Shown: positions 23,921-30,155 of the stretch, one piece after another | Position numbering within the stretch: the stretch's first letter is position 1 | How the letters are laid out: every line of letters begins with the position of its first letter | IMG/VR virus record: IMGVR_UViG_3300006108_000021 | Span: 1 to 47,101 of that record | Origin: a virus | Direction: 5' to 3' (one strand) | Length of the DNA stretch: 47,101 nt | Notes under the pieces: generated by a model | What the model saw: the letters and a program-made list of their open reading frames with translations, nothing else | What the model was told of the DNA's origin: nothing | Databases searched by the model: none | Made by a program: the position numbers and the translations under genes

Positions 23921-24277
23921 TCAGTTTCTCCGCATCGTTGCGATTTCAAGAGCGTCTTCCTTCTTGAAGACCGGAACCATGTTCGACTTGTGCATCGTGG
24001 CGATCCCGATAAGGTTACTGCCCGTGTAGACGTTGGCCTCCTTCTTAGCGGTCACGTTGCTCATACCCTTCATCGTCATGACGGAGGGATACTGCGTGGG
24101 TTCGAAGGGAACCGAACTTGGCTTCATCTTCGTCCGCTTGCGCCTTGGCGGCTTTTGGTTCCACGGTCGTCCCGTAAGAGCCTCAATCCGCTTCCGCTCT
24201 TCGCGAATGCGACGTTCTTCTTCCTGCTTCAGCTCACGCCTTTTACTGGCGGACATCATAAAGGCACGAGTGCCCAT
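23921..24277 (-). CDS. Basic unknown protein
   Basis: 118 residues with a highly charged helical N-terminus (ASKRRELKQEEERRIREERK) and a basic Pro patch (NQKPPRRKRTKMK). A mixed C-terminal region follows. Strong AAAGGAGGT ribosome site before the ATG at 24277, which lies inside the end of the preceding gene. Nucleic-acid binding is plausible from charge only. Confidence 0.72.
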   Translation of the reverse strand: MGTRAFMMSASKRRELKQEEERRIREERKRIEALTGRPWNQKPPRRKRTKMKPSSVPFEPTQYPSVMTMKGMSNVTAKKEANVYTGSNLIGIATMHKSNMVPVFKKEDALEIATMRRN

Positions 24278-24561
24278 GCGACCTCCTTTGGAATGTTCCC
24301 ACGCTTTGGATCATGGACCACGTCGGTCCAGAAAATACAGATCGCGCCGTCCCAATATTCGATGTCGTAGGTTCGACGCGACAGCTCTTGTTTGGTTACG
24401 ATTCTGAACGATCCATAACGATGCCGACTATGGATGCCCATCGTACTTTGGTACATGAACGCGCATCCCTGACGATAGCCATTTTCCTTTGCTCGGCGAA
24501 AGGTTTCTTCAAGAGCCTCCTTAGGAGACTCCATGAAGATGTCATAGATGCGTCTGCTCAT
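24256..24561 (-). CDS. Small unknown protein
   Basis: 101 residues, Arg/Tyr-rich, with ALEETFRRAKENGYRQGCAF and YDIEYWDGAICIFWTDVVHD. Overlaps both neighbours (ATGA at its start, 22 bases at its end). No family recognised. Confidence 0.68.
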   Translation of the reverse strand: MSRRIYDIFMESPKEALEETFRRAKENGYRQGCAFMYQSTMGIHSRHRYGSFRIVTKQELSRRTYDIEYWDGAICIFWTDVVHDPKRGNIPKEVAWALVPL

Positions 24562-24824
24562 TGCGAGTATGATTTACGATTGCTAGGGCAGATTTCCTGG
24601 ACCGGGCATTCGTCGCAGTACCACTCGTCCCCTTCTTTTTCAAGGGTTAGCCTACATCCCCACGGGGTAGGGGTGTCCTTACCCGGACCCCATGTCCAGC
24701 GAACAGGCATCGTATCTGCAATCTTAGTGCAGAGCTTCTGCATCTTCCTGGTCTGGGTCAGTGACTGGACCTTCACATCATTTCGAAGAGCGTCGTACTC
24801 TTCTTGGGTCAGGATGTACTGCAT
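24558..24824 (-). CDS. Small Cys-rich protein, unknown function
   Basis: 88 residues from the ATG at 24824, overlapping the RnlA C-half stop as TGATG. LTQEEYDALRND opens a helix. The C-terminal part has a cysteine cluster (WYCDECPVQEICP plus one Cys upstream in WGCRL), which could hold zinc or an iron-sulfur cluster. Coupled to RnlA C-half expression. Function unknown. Confidence 0.7.
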   Translation of the reverse strand: MQYILTQEEYDALRNDVKVQSLTQTRKMQKLCTKIADTMPVRWTWGPGKDTPTPWGCRLTLEKEGDEWYCDECPVQEICPSNRKSYSQ

Positions 24825-25762
24825 CAATCACCTTCAGCGACAGAGGGAACCAGCACGAGCTGGCGAAGAGAGAACTGCTCACGCAGAATGGTACGTTCGA
24901 AGAACTCCTTAAACGACGGTTCACGACCCTGATAGCGAGCCATCAGAAGACCGAAGTGCGGCGAGGCCTTGTGCTTGATCGCGAAGTCCTTTCTCTCAAG
25001 ATGCCCATCCTCGTTGAAGATCACATCTACGTTGAGAGCGAGCTCACGGAGAATGTGGAGGACGCGCTCTTCGATTTGGAGAACCTCATCGATGTTCACG
25101 CCTTCACCCACGAGCATAGCCTTCAGATCGTCAAGACCTTCTTCCAGAACCAGTACGGCGATGTCGCGCTCGCGAAGGAACGTCATGGCGCGGTGGCGCT
25201 TCAAGTACCATTGGGTCTTGAGCTTGACCATCTCACCATTCTCGAACTGGATTACCCAGCCCTCGATGCCCTCGATCGTCTGAGCCGTCTCCAACATCTT
25301 GGCGATGTCGAGCTTCTCACCGTCCCAGAAGCCCGTGACAGGGTCAACTACCTTCACGTTGAAGCGCATTCCAAGATAGAACACGTCGTCATACGTGTGG
25401 TACTCACCGGTCACATTGTCTCGAACGTGCAGAAGCTGAAGCTCCGGCTCGGGATAGTGAAGCACGATGCGCGCGTCTGGCGCCGTCCATTCGAAGATGG
25501 CCGTGCAGTCCAGCGTAGCGAGATGTTCCACGAGACGCAGAACGTTCTTGCTTTCCTGCTCGTGCATCCACTTCTCGGCTGCAATCGCAACCTCAGACGT
25601 GAACGTCTTCTTCGACTTCAGGCGAATGCCATTCTTGGTGATCACCGTGTGGATCATCGAGTTATGGACAAGAATGTCGTTCGCAAAAAAGTTCTCAGTC
25701 CCAGTCTGAATGTCGTACCGTTCTGAGTGATTTTCAACCTTGGAGATGTTCAGAATTTTCAT
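24824..25762 (-). CDS. rnlA: RNA ligase 1 C-terminal half fused to a C-intein
   Basis: 312 residues. Residues 1-34 are an intein C-fragment ending FFANDILVHN, like the C-fragments of phage gp41 split inteins. Residues 35-312 (278) are the C-extein of a T4 Rnl1-type ligase, starting SMIHTVITKNG. Strong matches to T4 Rnl1 include AIFEWTAPDARIVLHY, RDNVTGEYHTYDDV, IEGWVIQFENGEMVKLK and DDLKAM. T4 Rnl1 repairs the anticodon loop of tRNA-Lys cut by the host PrrC nuclease. The gene has its own early promoter (25814-25842), needed because the endonuclease gene upstream points the other way. Ribosome site before the ATG is weak. Confidence 0.95.
   Translation of the reverse strand: MKILNISKVENHSERYDIQTGTENFFANDILVHNSMIHTVITKNGIRLKSKKTFTSEVAIAAEKWMHEQESKNVLRLVEHLATLDCTAIFEWTAPDARIVLHYPEPELQLLHVRDNVTGEYHTYDDVFYLGMRFNVKVVDPVTGFWDGEKLDIAKMLETAQTIEGIEGWVIQFENGEMVKLKTQWYLKRHRAMTFLRERDIAVLVLEEGLDDLKAMLVGEGVNIDEVLQIEERVLHILRELALNVDVIFNEDGHLERKDFAIKHKASPHFGLLMARYQGREPSFKEFFERTILREQFSLRQLVLVPSVAEGD
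25661..25762 (-). other. Split intein, C-terminal fragment (RNA ligase)
   Basis: 34 residues, block F YDIQTGTENFFANDI and block G LVHN, with Ser as +1. Short length is typical of naturally split inteins. It pairs with the N-fragment at 26787-27083. Confidence 0.93.
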
Positions 25763-25804
25763 AGGGCACCGATGATGGAAAAGTGTGACGCGGACGCATT
25801 TGTC

Positions 25805-25812
25805 TATAAATA
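25805..25812 (+). promoter_or_regulatory. T4-type late promoter for Vsr-like endonuclease
   Basis: Exact plus-strand TATAAATA, 35 bases before the ATG at 25847. It points opposite to the early promoter beside it (25814-25842), so the ligase half would be early and the endonuclease late. Confidence 0.75.
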
Positions 25813-25813
25813 G

Positions 25814-25842
25814 ATTATATCACAGTCGATCTAGAAAGTACA
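25814..25842 (-). promoter_or_regulatory. Early sigma70-type promoter for RnlA C-half
   Basis: Minus strand: TGTACT at 25837-25842, 17 bases, perfect TATAAT at 25814-25819 preceded by GTGA as in other sites of this family. The -35 is weaker than in the others. Confidence 0.65.
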
Positions 25843-25846
25843 CAGT

Positions 25847-26815
25847 ATGAAACCGTATAAACCACTAATATGCCCGATCTGCGGGGCTAGTTCAAAGCTA
25901 CCACACTACAAAACTTGCGGTAAGGATCGTCCCAAAGATGAGTTTAAACTACAGGTGTTGGTCAATAATCATTCAAAGATTGATTTGTCAGATAAAGATT
26001 TGATCAATAAACTGTACATTGAAGACGAACTATCATCCGTTGATTTTTACAACGTGTTTGATGTTGGTATTAAGGTGCTGTACTTTGTACTTGATATGCA
26101 CAGTATCCCAAAACGAGACCTTTTAGCCGCGAATAATACCAGCTCAGTCAAAAAGAAATATAGAGAAACGTGTTTGATAAAATACGGAACCACTAATACT
26201 TTATCAAAAGGATCTGTTGGATATGTTACTCGCCAAAAAACACTAAAGGAACGTTATGGTGCCGTAAATGTATTTCAACTCAAAGATATCCAAGATAAAA
26301 TAACCAACACTCACATTCAACGTTATGGTAAGAAAAGGATAAATCCTTATGAAAATCTTACCGATGAACAACTATACGCTTTGCACCAAAAGAAATATAA
26401 CACGATGATCGCCAATGGAACGTTACCGTATTACTTCAAAATCAACAAACTTGAAACTCGCGTCGCGAACTGTTTGACTTCCCTTGGAATCCCATTTCAA
26501 TATTCATTTTTCATCAAGGGGGTCCAATACGACTTTTTGATAAACAATGTTGTTCTTGAAGTACACGGGGATTTCTGGCACGCGAATCCTAAGTTTTACA
26601 CAGAAGAAAGCGTATTAAACTTTCCAGGTAAGACACCTCAGATCATCGCAAAGGATCTTTGGAAAAAAGATCTAAAGAAACAGAATATCGCAATCAAATC
26701 TGGGTATCAATACCTATCAATCTGGGAGAATGATATAAACTCCAAGACAGATGTTGAACTTGAAGAGTTTATCCTATTACAACTCAGTACAGTTGTTGAA
26801 CTTCATCCTCTGTAG
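25847..26815 (+). CDS. Vsr-like homing endonuclease in antisense within the broken rnlA gene
   Basis: 322 residues. An N-terminal CPICG...CGK finger-like segment, then repeats of the form CLIKYGTTNTLSKGS, TLKERYGAVNVFQ and HIQRYGKKR. The C-terminal nuclease domain reads DFLINNVVLEVHGDFWHANP, followed by KDLKKQNIAIKSGYQYLSIW, clearly related to the polymerase-associated enzyme at 11169-12140. Related Vsr-fold enzymes were described with fractured split-intein genes in environmental phage data. Unlike the polymerase case it is on the opposite strand, overlapping the end of the N-half gene by 32 bases tail-to-tail. It has its own exact late promoter. A/T-richer than flanking genes. Confidence 0.9.
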   Translation: MKPYKPLICPICGASSKLPHYKTCGKDRPKDEFKLQVLVNNHSKIDLSDKDLINKLYIEDELSSVDFYNVFDVGIKVLYFVLDMHSIPKRDLLAANNTSSVKKKYRETCLIKYGTTNTLSKGSVGYVTRQKTLKERYGAVNVFQLKDIQDKITNTHIQRYGKKRINPYENLTDEQLYALHQKKYNTMIANGTLPYYFKINKLETRVANCLTSLGIPFQYSFFIKGVQYDFLINNVVLEVHGDFWHANPKFYTEESVLNFPGKTPQIIAKDLWKKDLKKQNIAIKSGYQYLSIWENDINSKTDVELEEFILLQLSTVVELHPL

Positions 26816-27377
26816 TAAGTTGATCAACTCGAACATATTCTGCCCGGTTGATACACCACACCAGGTGGTTTCCCGTCAGTTTGATCTTCTTCCTATTCTC
26901 CATCTCAATTTCATACCAATCATCGTTGTTCGGTTGGACCTTGTGATCCAGGATAGGGGTCCATTGAACTTCATTTGAGACATGATTCCATCCCAGGACT
27001 AATCCTGAATATTTGGAGTCACACGCCTCCTTGATAGACATTGGTCCGTCCGCGGTGTTCAACACGGTATCCGCGTCACAACAGCCATCGCGCTTGTCCA
27101 TGACGCGCGTGACCTTCGACCAATCCAGGTTTTCAACTCGCGTGCTCTCGCGCTCGTTCACGTTGAAGAACTTGTGGAGGGGGCGGCCCACAACCGAACC
27201 GGTCTCGTTGTCGAACACGATCCCGCGGCACTCTCGAGACCAAACGTCATCGAAGGTTCCCTCAGCAGCGATCATGTAGCAGAAGGACGTGCATCCCTCG
27301 CCAATGTCCATCTCGCGCATCTCCTCCTTGTGGGCTACGCGCGAGCGGAACTCGTCGATGTGTTTGATGTCGAGCAT
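26784..27377 (-). CDS. rnlA: RNA ligase 1 N-terminal half fused to an N-intein
   Basis: 197 residues. Residues 1-98 are the N-extein of a T4 Rnl1-type ligase (SRECRGIVFDNETG, then RPLHKFFNVNE, as in T4) and end exactly with the nucleotidylation motif K95-R-D-G98. Residue 99 starts the intein. The active-site lysine matches T4 Lys99 in position. Neither half could be active alone: the N-half has the lysine, the C-half the remaining motifs. Predicted spliced ligase is 376 residues (T4 Rnl1: 374). It lies downstream of two small genes in a transcript from the early promoter at 28072-28100. Confidence 0.95.
   Translation of the reverse strand: MLDIKHIDEFRSRVAHKEEMREMDIGEGCTSFCYMIAAEGTFDDVWSRECRGIVFDNETGSVVGRPLHKFFNVNERESTRVENLDWSKVTRVMDKRDGCCDADTVLNTADGPMSIKEACDSKYSGLVLGWNHVSNEVQWTPILDHKVQPNNDDWYEIEMENRKKIKLTGNHLVWCINRAEYVRVDQLTTEDEVQQLY
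26787..27083 (-). other. Split intein, N-terminal fragment (RNA ligase)
   Basis: 99 residues beginning C-C-D-A-D-T (block A, Cys1) with block B TGNH near residue 71. It ends shortly after RVDQLTTEDEV, so all later blocks come from the fragment at 25661-25762. Confidence 0.93.
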
Positions 27378-27378
27378 G

Positions 27379-27798
27379 TTAAACTTTCAGTGCGTTTTCG
27401 TTGTATTCGATGAGGTGTGCATCTTCCAGAGAAAGCTGCATCGTGTTATTGTCGCCGACAACCGGCAGATTTGCGAGCTGCTGAAGACGCTCATACCACC
27501 GGCACTCCCGACGGCTCAAAGCGCCGTATGCGCTTGAGGCCCAGTGAAGAGTGTTGTCCTCGAACTCTTTGATAAGTTCTTCAACCCGCTGATCAACCGT
27601 CGGAACCGGCTTCTGCTTTCGGAACAGCTTCACGAAGAACTTTTGGTTCTGCTCCTCGCGGAACTTGATCTGGTCCTCAGCGCACTTTCGAACCTTCTTC
27701 GCGATGTAATCCTCTTGCCGCTTGATTTCAAGCTCGGCGCAATAGTTCACGACCCGGATTTTGGCCGGGATCGTGGAGGCGTTCATATTATCGGACAC
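27379..27798 (-). CDS. Unknown helical protein, GTG start
   Basis: 139 residues from a GTG at 27798 (GGAG seven bases upstream; the later ATG has no site). Long charged helix (ELEIKRQEDYIAKKVRKCAE onward), then a short C-terminal domain. It lies directly before the RnlA N-half and overlaps the preceding gene by 11 bases. No family recognised; joint expression with RnlA is clear, shared function is not. Confidence 0.7.
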   Translation of the reverse strand: MSDNMNASTIPAKIRVVNYCAELEIKRQEDYIAKKVRKCAEDQIKFREEQNQKFFVKLFRKQKPVPTVDQRVEELIKEFEDNTLHWASSAYGALSRRECRWYERLQQLANLPVVGDNNTMQLSLEDAHLIEYNENALKV

Positions 27799-28045
27799 AG
27801 CAGTTCTCCAGGTTCGGGTGGTTGGGGCCGTAGGTCCGCAGAATGCTTTCCCGCTTGGCTTTTTCGATCTGCTCTTTCAGTAGGGCAAGCCGCGGCAGCC
27901 CAACATCAGGACGGATCTGAACGTTGTACGGTGCTTCCTGCAGTATCTTACGATACGCGTCAGGCAGATTATCGTAGAAGGCCATGCGTGCTTCAAGCCC
28001 GCGATTGACCGACTTAAACTCACCGCCACCGTTGTTCGTTGCCAT
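27788..28045 (-). CDS. Small unknown protein
   Basis: 85 residues, first gene after the early promoter at 28072-28100, with GAGG before the ATG. Contains ARMAFYDNLPDAYRKILQEA and a C-terminal Cys pair (NLENCCVR). Unknown. Confidence 0.7.
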   Translation of the reverse strand: MATNNGGGEFKSVNRGLEARMAFYDNLPDAYRKILQEAPYNVQIRPDVGLPRLALLKEQIEKAKRESILRTYGPNHPNLENCCVR

Positions 28046-28071
28046 CTTAGCCTCATCGACATTGATGAGAC

Positions 28072-28100
28072 AATATACCCTGAACCTGGTGCTATGTAAA
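28072..28100 (-). promoter_or_regulatory. Early sigma70-type promoter (TTTACA-17-TATATT)
   Basis: Minus strand: TTTACA at 28095-28100, 17 bases, TATATT at 28072-28077. The -35 overlaps the stop region of the upstream gene. Drives two small genes and the RnlA N-half. Confidence 0.78.
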
Positions 28101-28325
28101 CAGGGAAGTACCGCTCGCCAGATTTTTTAGCTCGTCAGGATGGACGTACCCCTTGATGAGAATGGCGGGATCATCGACGCATTTCAGTTCGATGTGGGTG
28201 TCGCGATAGTGAAGTGCGACGACCTCGAACTCATGGTCCTTATACGCGTCATAATAAGGAGCGTATGGGGCTTTGAAAACTTTCGGGTTGAATACGACCC
28301 GTTGACCAATGGTAATCAGCTTCAT
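28092..28325 (-). CDS. Small unknown protein
   Basis: 77 residues from the ATG at 28325, chosen because AAGGAGG lies six bases upstream; the longer frame has none. Beta-rich (KLITIGQRVVFNPKVF, EFEVVALHYRDTHIELK), perhaps a small barrel of the SH3/Tudor kind. ATGA overlap with the cREC gene, so the two are coupled. Confidence 0.72.
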   Translation of the reverse strand: MKLITIGQRVVFNPKVFKAPYAPYYDAYKDHEFEVVALHYRDTHIELKCVDDPAILIKGYVHPDELKNLASGTSLFT

Positions 28326-28636
28326 GTTTCCTCCTTGCCGAGGTGCTCGATAAACCAATCCATGAGGCCTCGTATGTTTGCTGCCCCCACTGGATTCTGA
28401 CTGTGAACGTCATATTTGCGTGGGAAGGGAAGCGACTCATCGTCCATCACCGCGTTGATCATGTATTTGATCAGCCGCATCGACGTGTCATCTCCTCCCA
28501 GATCATGGTCGAAGCTGATGAACTCTGGGAATCCGTCTCGTTCGATAAGCGCGATGGCTTCAGCTGAGGAGCGAACGATCACCCATCCATCGGTAGCCGG
28601 GAACCTTTCATCGTCTATGAACATCTTGTACGACAT
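28322..28636 (-). CDS. Cyclic-phosphate-processing receiver-like (cREC) protein
   Basis: 104 residues from the ATG at 28636. The pattern MFIDDERFP at 5-13, EFISFDHDLGG at 38-48 and VHSQNPVGAANI at 77-88 is that of the cyclic-phosphate processing receiver domain (Pfam cREC), a REC-fold family proposed from comparative genomics to act on 2',3'-cyclic phosphate RNA ends. It stands three genes upstream of the RnlA N-half, so an RNA-repair role fits: it could prepare cut ends for ligation. The biochemistry of the family is largely predicted, not shown. The start lies unusually close to the possible promoter at 28642. Confidence 0.8.
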   Translation of the reverse strand: MSYKMFIDDERFPATDGWVIVRSSAEAIALIERDGFPEFISFDHDLGGDDTSMRLIKYMINAVMDDESLPFPRKYDVHSQNPVGAANIRGLMDWFIEHLGKEET

Positions 28637-28641
28637 GGACC

Positions 28642-28669
28642 ATCCTATCACTTCTGCGGCAGAAGTAAA
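28642..28669 (-). promoter_or_regulatory. Possible early promoter (TTTACT-16-TAGGAT)
   Basis: Minus strand: TTTACT at 28664-28669, 16 bases, TAGGAT at 28642-28647 preceded by GTGA as in its relatives. If real, the transcript would be leaderless or nearly so for the cREC gene, because TAGGA also serves as its ribosome site. Confidence 0.4.
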
Positions 28670-28670
28670 C

Positions 28671-30155
28671 TCAGAAAACGCGGACGTCGTATTTCTTTTC
28701 CCAGCGAATGGCATCCTCGACCGTGTTGACTAGAGGCTCACCCTTGATGTTGAGCGACGTGTTCAGCAGCATAGGACATCCGGTCTTGGCGTGCCACTTC
28801 TCCAGGATTTCACGGAGGATGGGAGCCTCAGCCCCAACAGTCTGGACCCGAGCAGTGTTGTCGAAGTGCGAGATTGCGGGGTACTTCTTCGGAGAGATGA
28901 CGTCCACCACGTACTGCATGTAAGGTGCTGAATCGGTTCCCATTGGGAACACGAAGCACTTTGACGCGTGCTCTTCGAGAACAGCCGGAGCGAAAGGACG
29001 GAACATCTGGCGATGCTTAATCTGGTTGACACGGTCCTTCATGTCTGGTCTGCGTGGGTCGGCCAGCAGGGATCGATTGCCGAGAGCACGAGGTCCAAAC
29101 TCAGCGCGTCCATGGGCAACGCCGCAAAGCCCGACCGTTGAAAGGTGCTCAACGATCTGATCGGTGTTGAACTCGCGGATGATGTTGTGACCAAGGAAGG
29201 GACCTTCCCACTGTAGCTGCGAGCCAACAAACTTCGCCGCGGCGCCAAGGGAGTTACCCGCATCACCTGGATTTGGCATGATCCAGACGTTCTTGAACTG
29301 GTGCTTCACATGAGAGTTCGCAACACAGTTCAGAGCAACACCACCTGAGTAGACTAGGTTGTTAGAGTTTACAAGCGATGCAGCCTTCATCATTATTTGA
29401 CGAATAAAGAACTCAGTGACGCGTTGAGCTGCGAGTGCTAGCGTATACTTGCCTTCATCTGAAGAAGTATACGCGTTAAGAACATCGTCGTGTCGAACTC
29501 CCTGGTGGAAGTTGTAGCTCTGCCAGATTCCAGTATGCGCTCTGTGGTAGGTGCTGAAGATGTACTTCGCGATGTCAGCTGCCTGCTCGGAGTTGCCATA
29601 CGCTGCCATTCCCATAAGGATGTACTCCTCTTCATTTGGCTTCAGCCCCACGAGATCGGTAATCGCGCTGTAGAACAGGCCGACAGATTGTGGGTACTTC
29701 AGCTCCCACTTTCTAATGAGCTGATCTCCTCGACCTTCCCAAATAGAAGCCGTGGTCGTTTCACCAATCGCATCGATGACAACGATCGCCGCATCAGAGA
29801 AGCCGCTCGTGTAGTAGCCGCCTGCAGCATGAGACGCGTGGTGATTTGAGTAGGACATCGGAGCGTTGATGCCGTACTGACGCATGTAGGCGCGAGGAGA
29901 CTTTTCGGTTAGAAGATCGTACTGTCCGCTCTTGAGGTAGCGAAGCTTGCGACCCCATGGATTTTCAAACCACGCGACCTTTTCTGGATAGCCCCAAAGG
30001 AGAGCGTCCTTAATGAGGCCCGTGTTCAGGTCACAGTCGTTCTTGATCCTGCTATACCGCTCGGCATGACCGGCGAACAGGATTTCCTTTGACTCGGCGT
30101 CGACGACGCTGATGGATGCGTCATGGTTGTTTGCGTTGACGCCCCATACGATCAT
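28671..30155 (-). CDS. Carbamoyltransferase, NodU/TobZ family
   Basis: 494 residues. The N-terminal Kae1-like domain has VNANNHDASISV, SNHHASHAAGGYY with the metal-binding His residues near 103-107, and VVIDAIGETTTASIW. The C-terminal YrdC-like/transferase region holds GRAEFGPRALGNRSLLADPR, the family signature. These enzymes transfer a carbamoyl group from carbamoyl-adenylate to a hydroxyl, usually of a sugar. It ends a seven-gene operon running from 35385, with the radical SAM gene overlapping by ATGA. Carbamoylation of a sugar on DNA or on a surface glycan is inferred; the acceptor is unknown. Confidence 0.9.
   Translation of the reverse strand: MIVWGVNANNHDASISVVDAESKEILFAGHAERYSRIKNDCDLNTGLIKDALLWGYPEKVAWFENPWGRKLRYLKSGQYDLLTEKSPRAYMRQYGINAPMSYSNHHASHAAGGYYTSGFSDAAIVVIDAIGETTTASIWEGRGDQLIRKWELKYPQSVGLFYSAITDLVGLKPNEEEYILMGMAAYGNSEQAADIAKYIFSTYHRAHTGIWQSYNFHQGVRHDDVLNAYTSSDEGKYTLALAAQRVTEFFIRQIMMKAASLVNSNNLVYSGGVALNCVANSHVKHQFKNVWIMPNPGDAGNSLGAAAKFVGSQLQWEGPFLGHNIIREFNTDQIVEHLSTVGLCGVAHGRAEFGPRALGNRSLLADPRRPDMKDRVNQIKHRQMFRPFAPAVLEEHASKCFVFPMGTDSAPYMQYVVDVISPKKYPAISHFDNTARVQTVGAEAPILREILEKWHAKTGCPMLLNTSLNIKGEPLVNTVEDAIRWEKKYDVRVF

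Noticed and set aside
24761-25726. 321-aa plus-strand frame
   Set aside because: Antisense to the RnlA C-half, whose sequence matches T4 Rnl1. No start signal; the product is a codon shadow.
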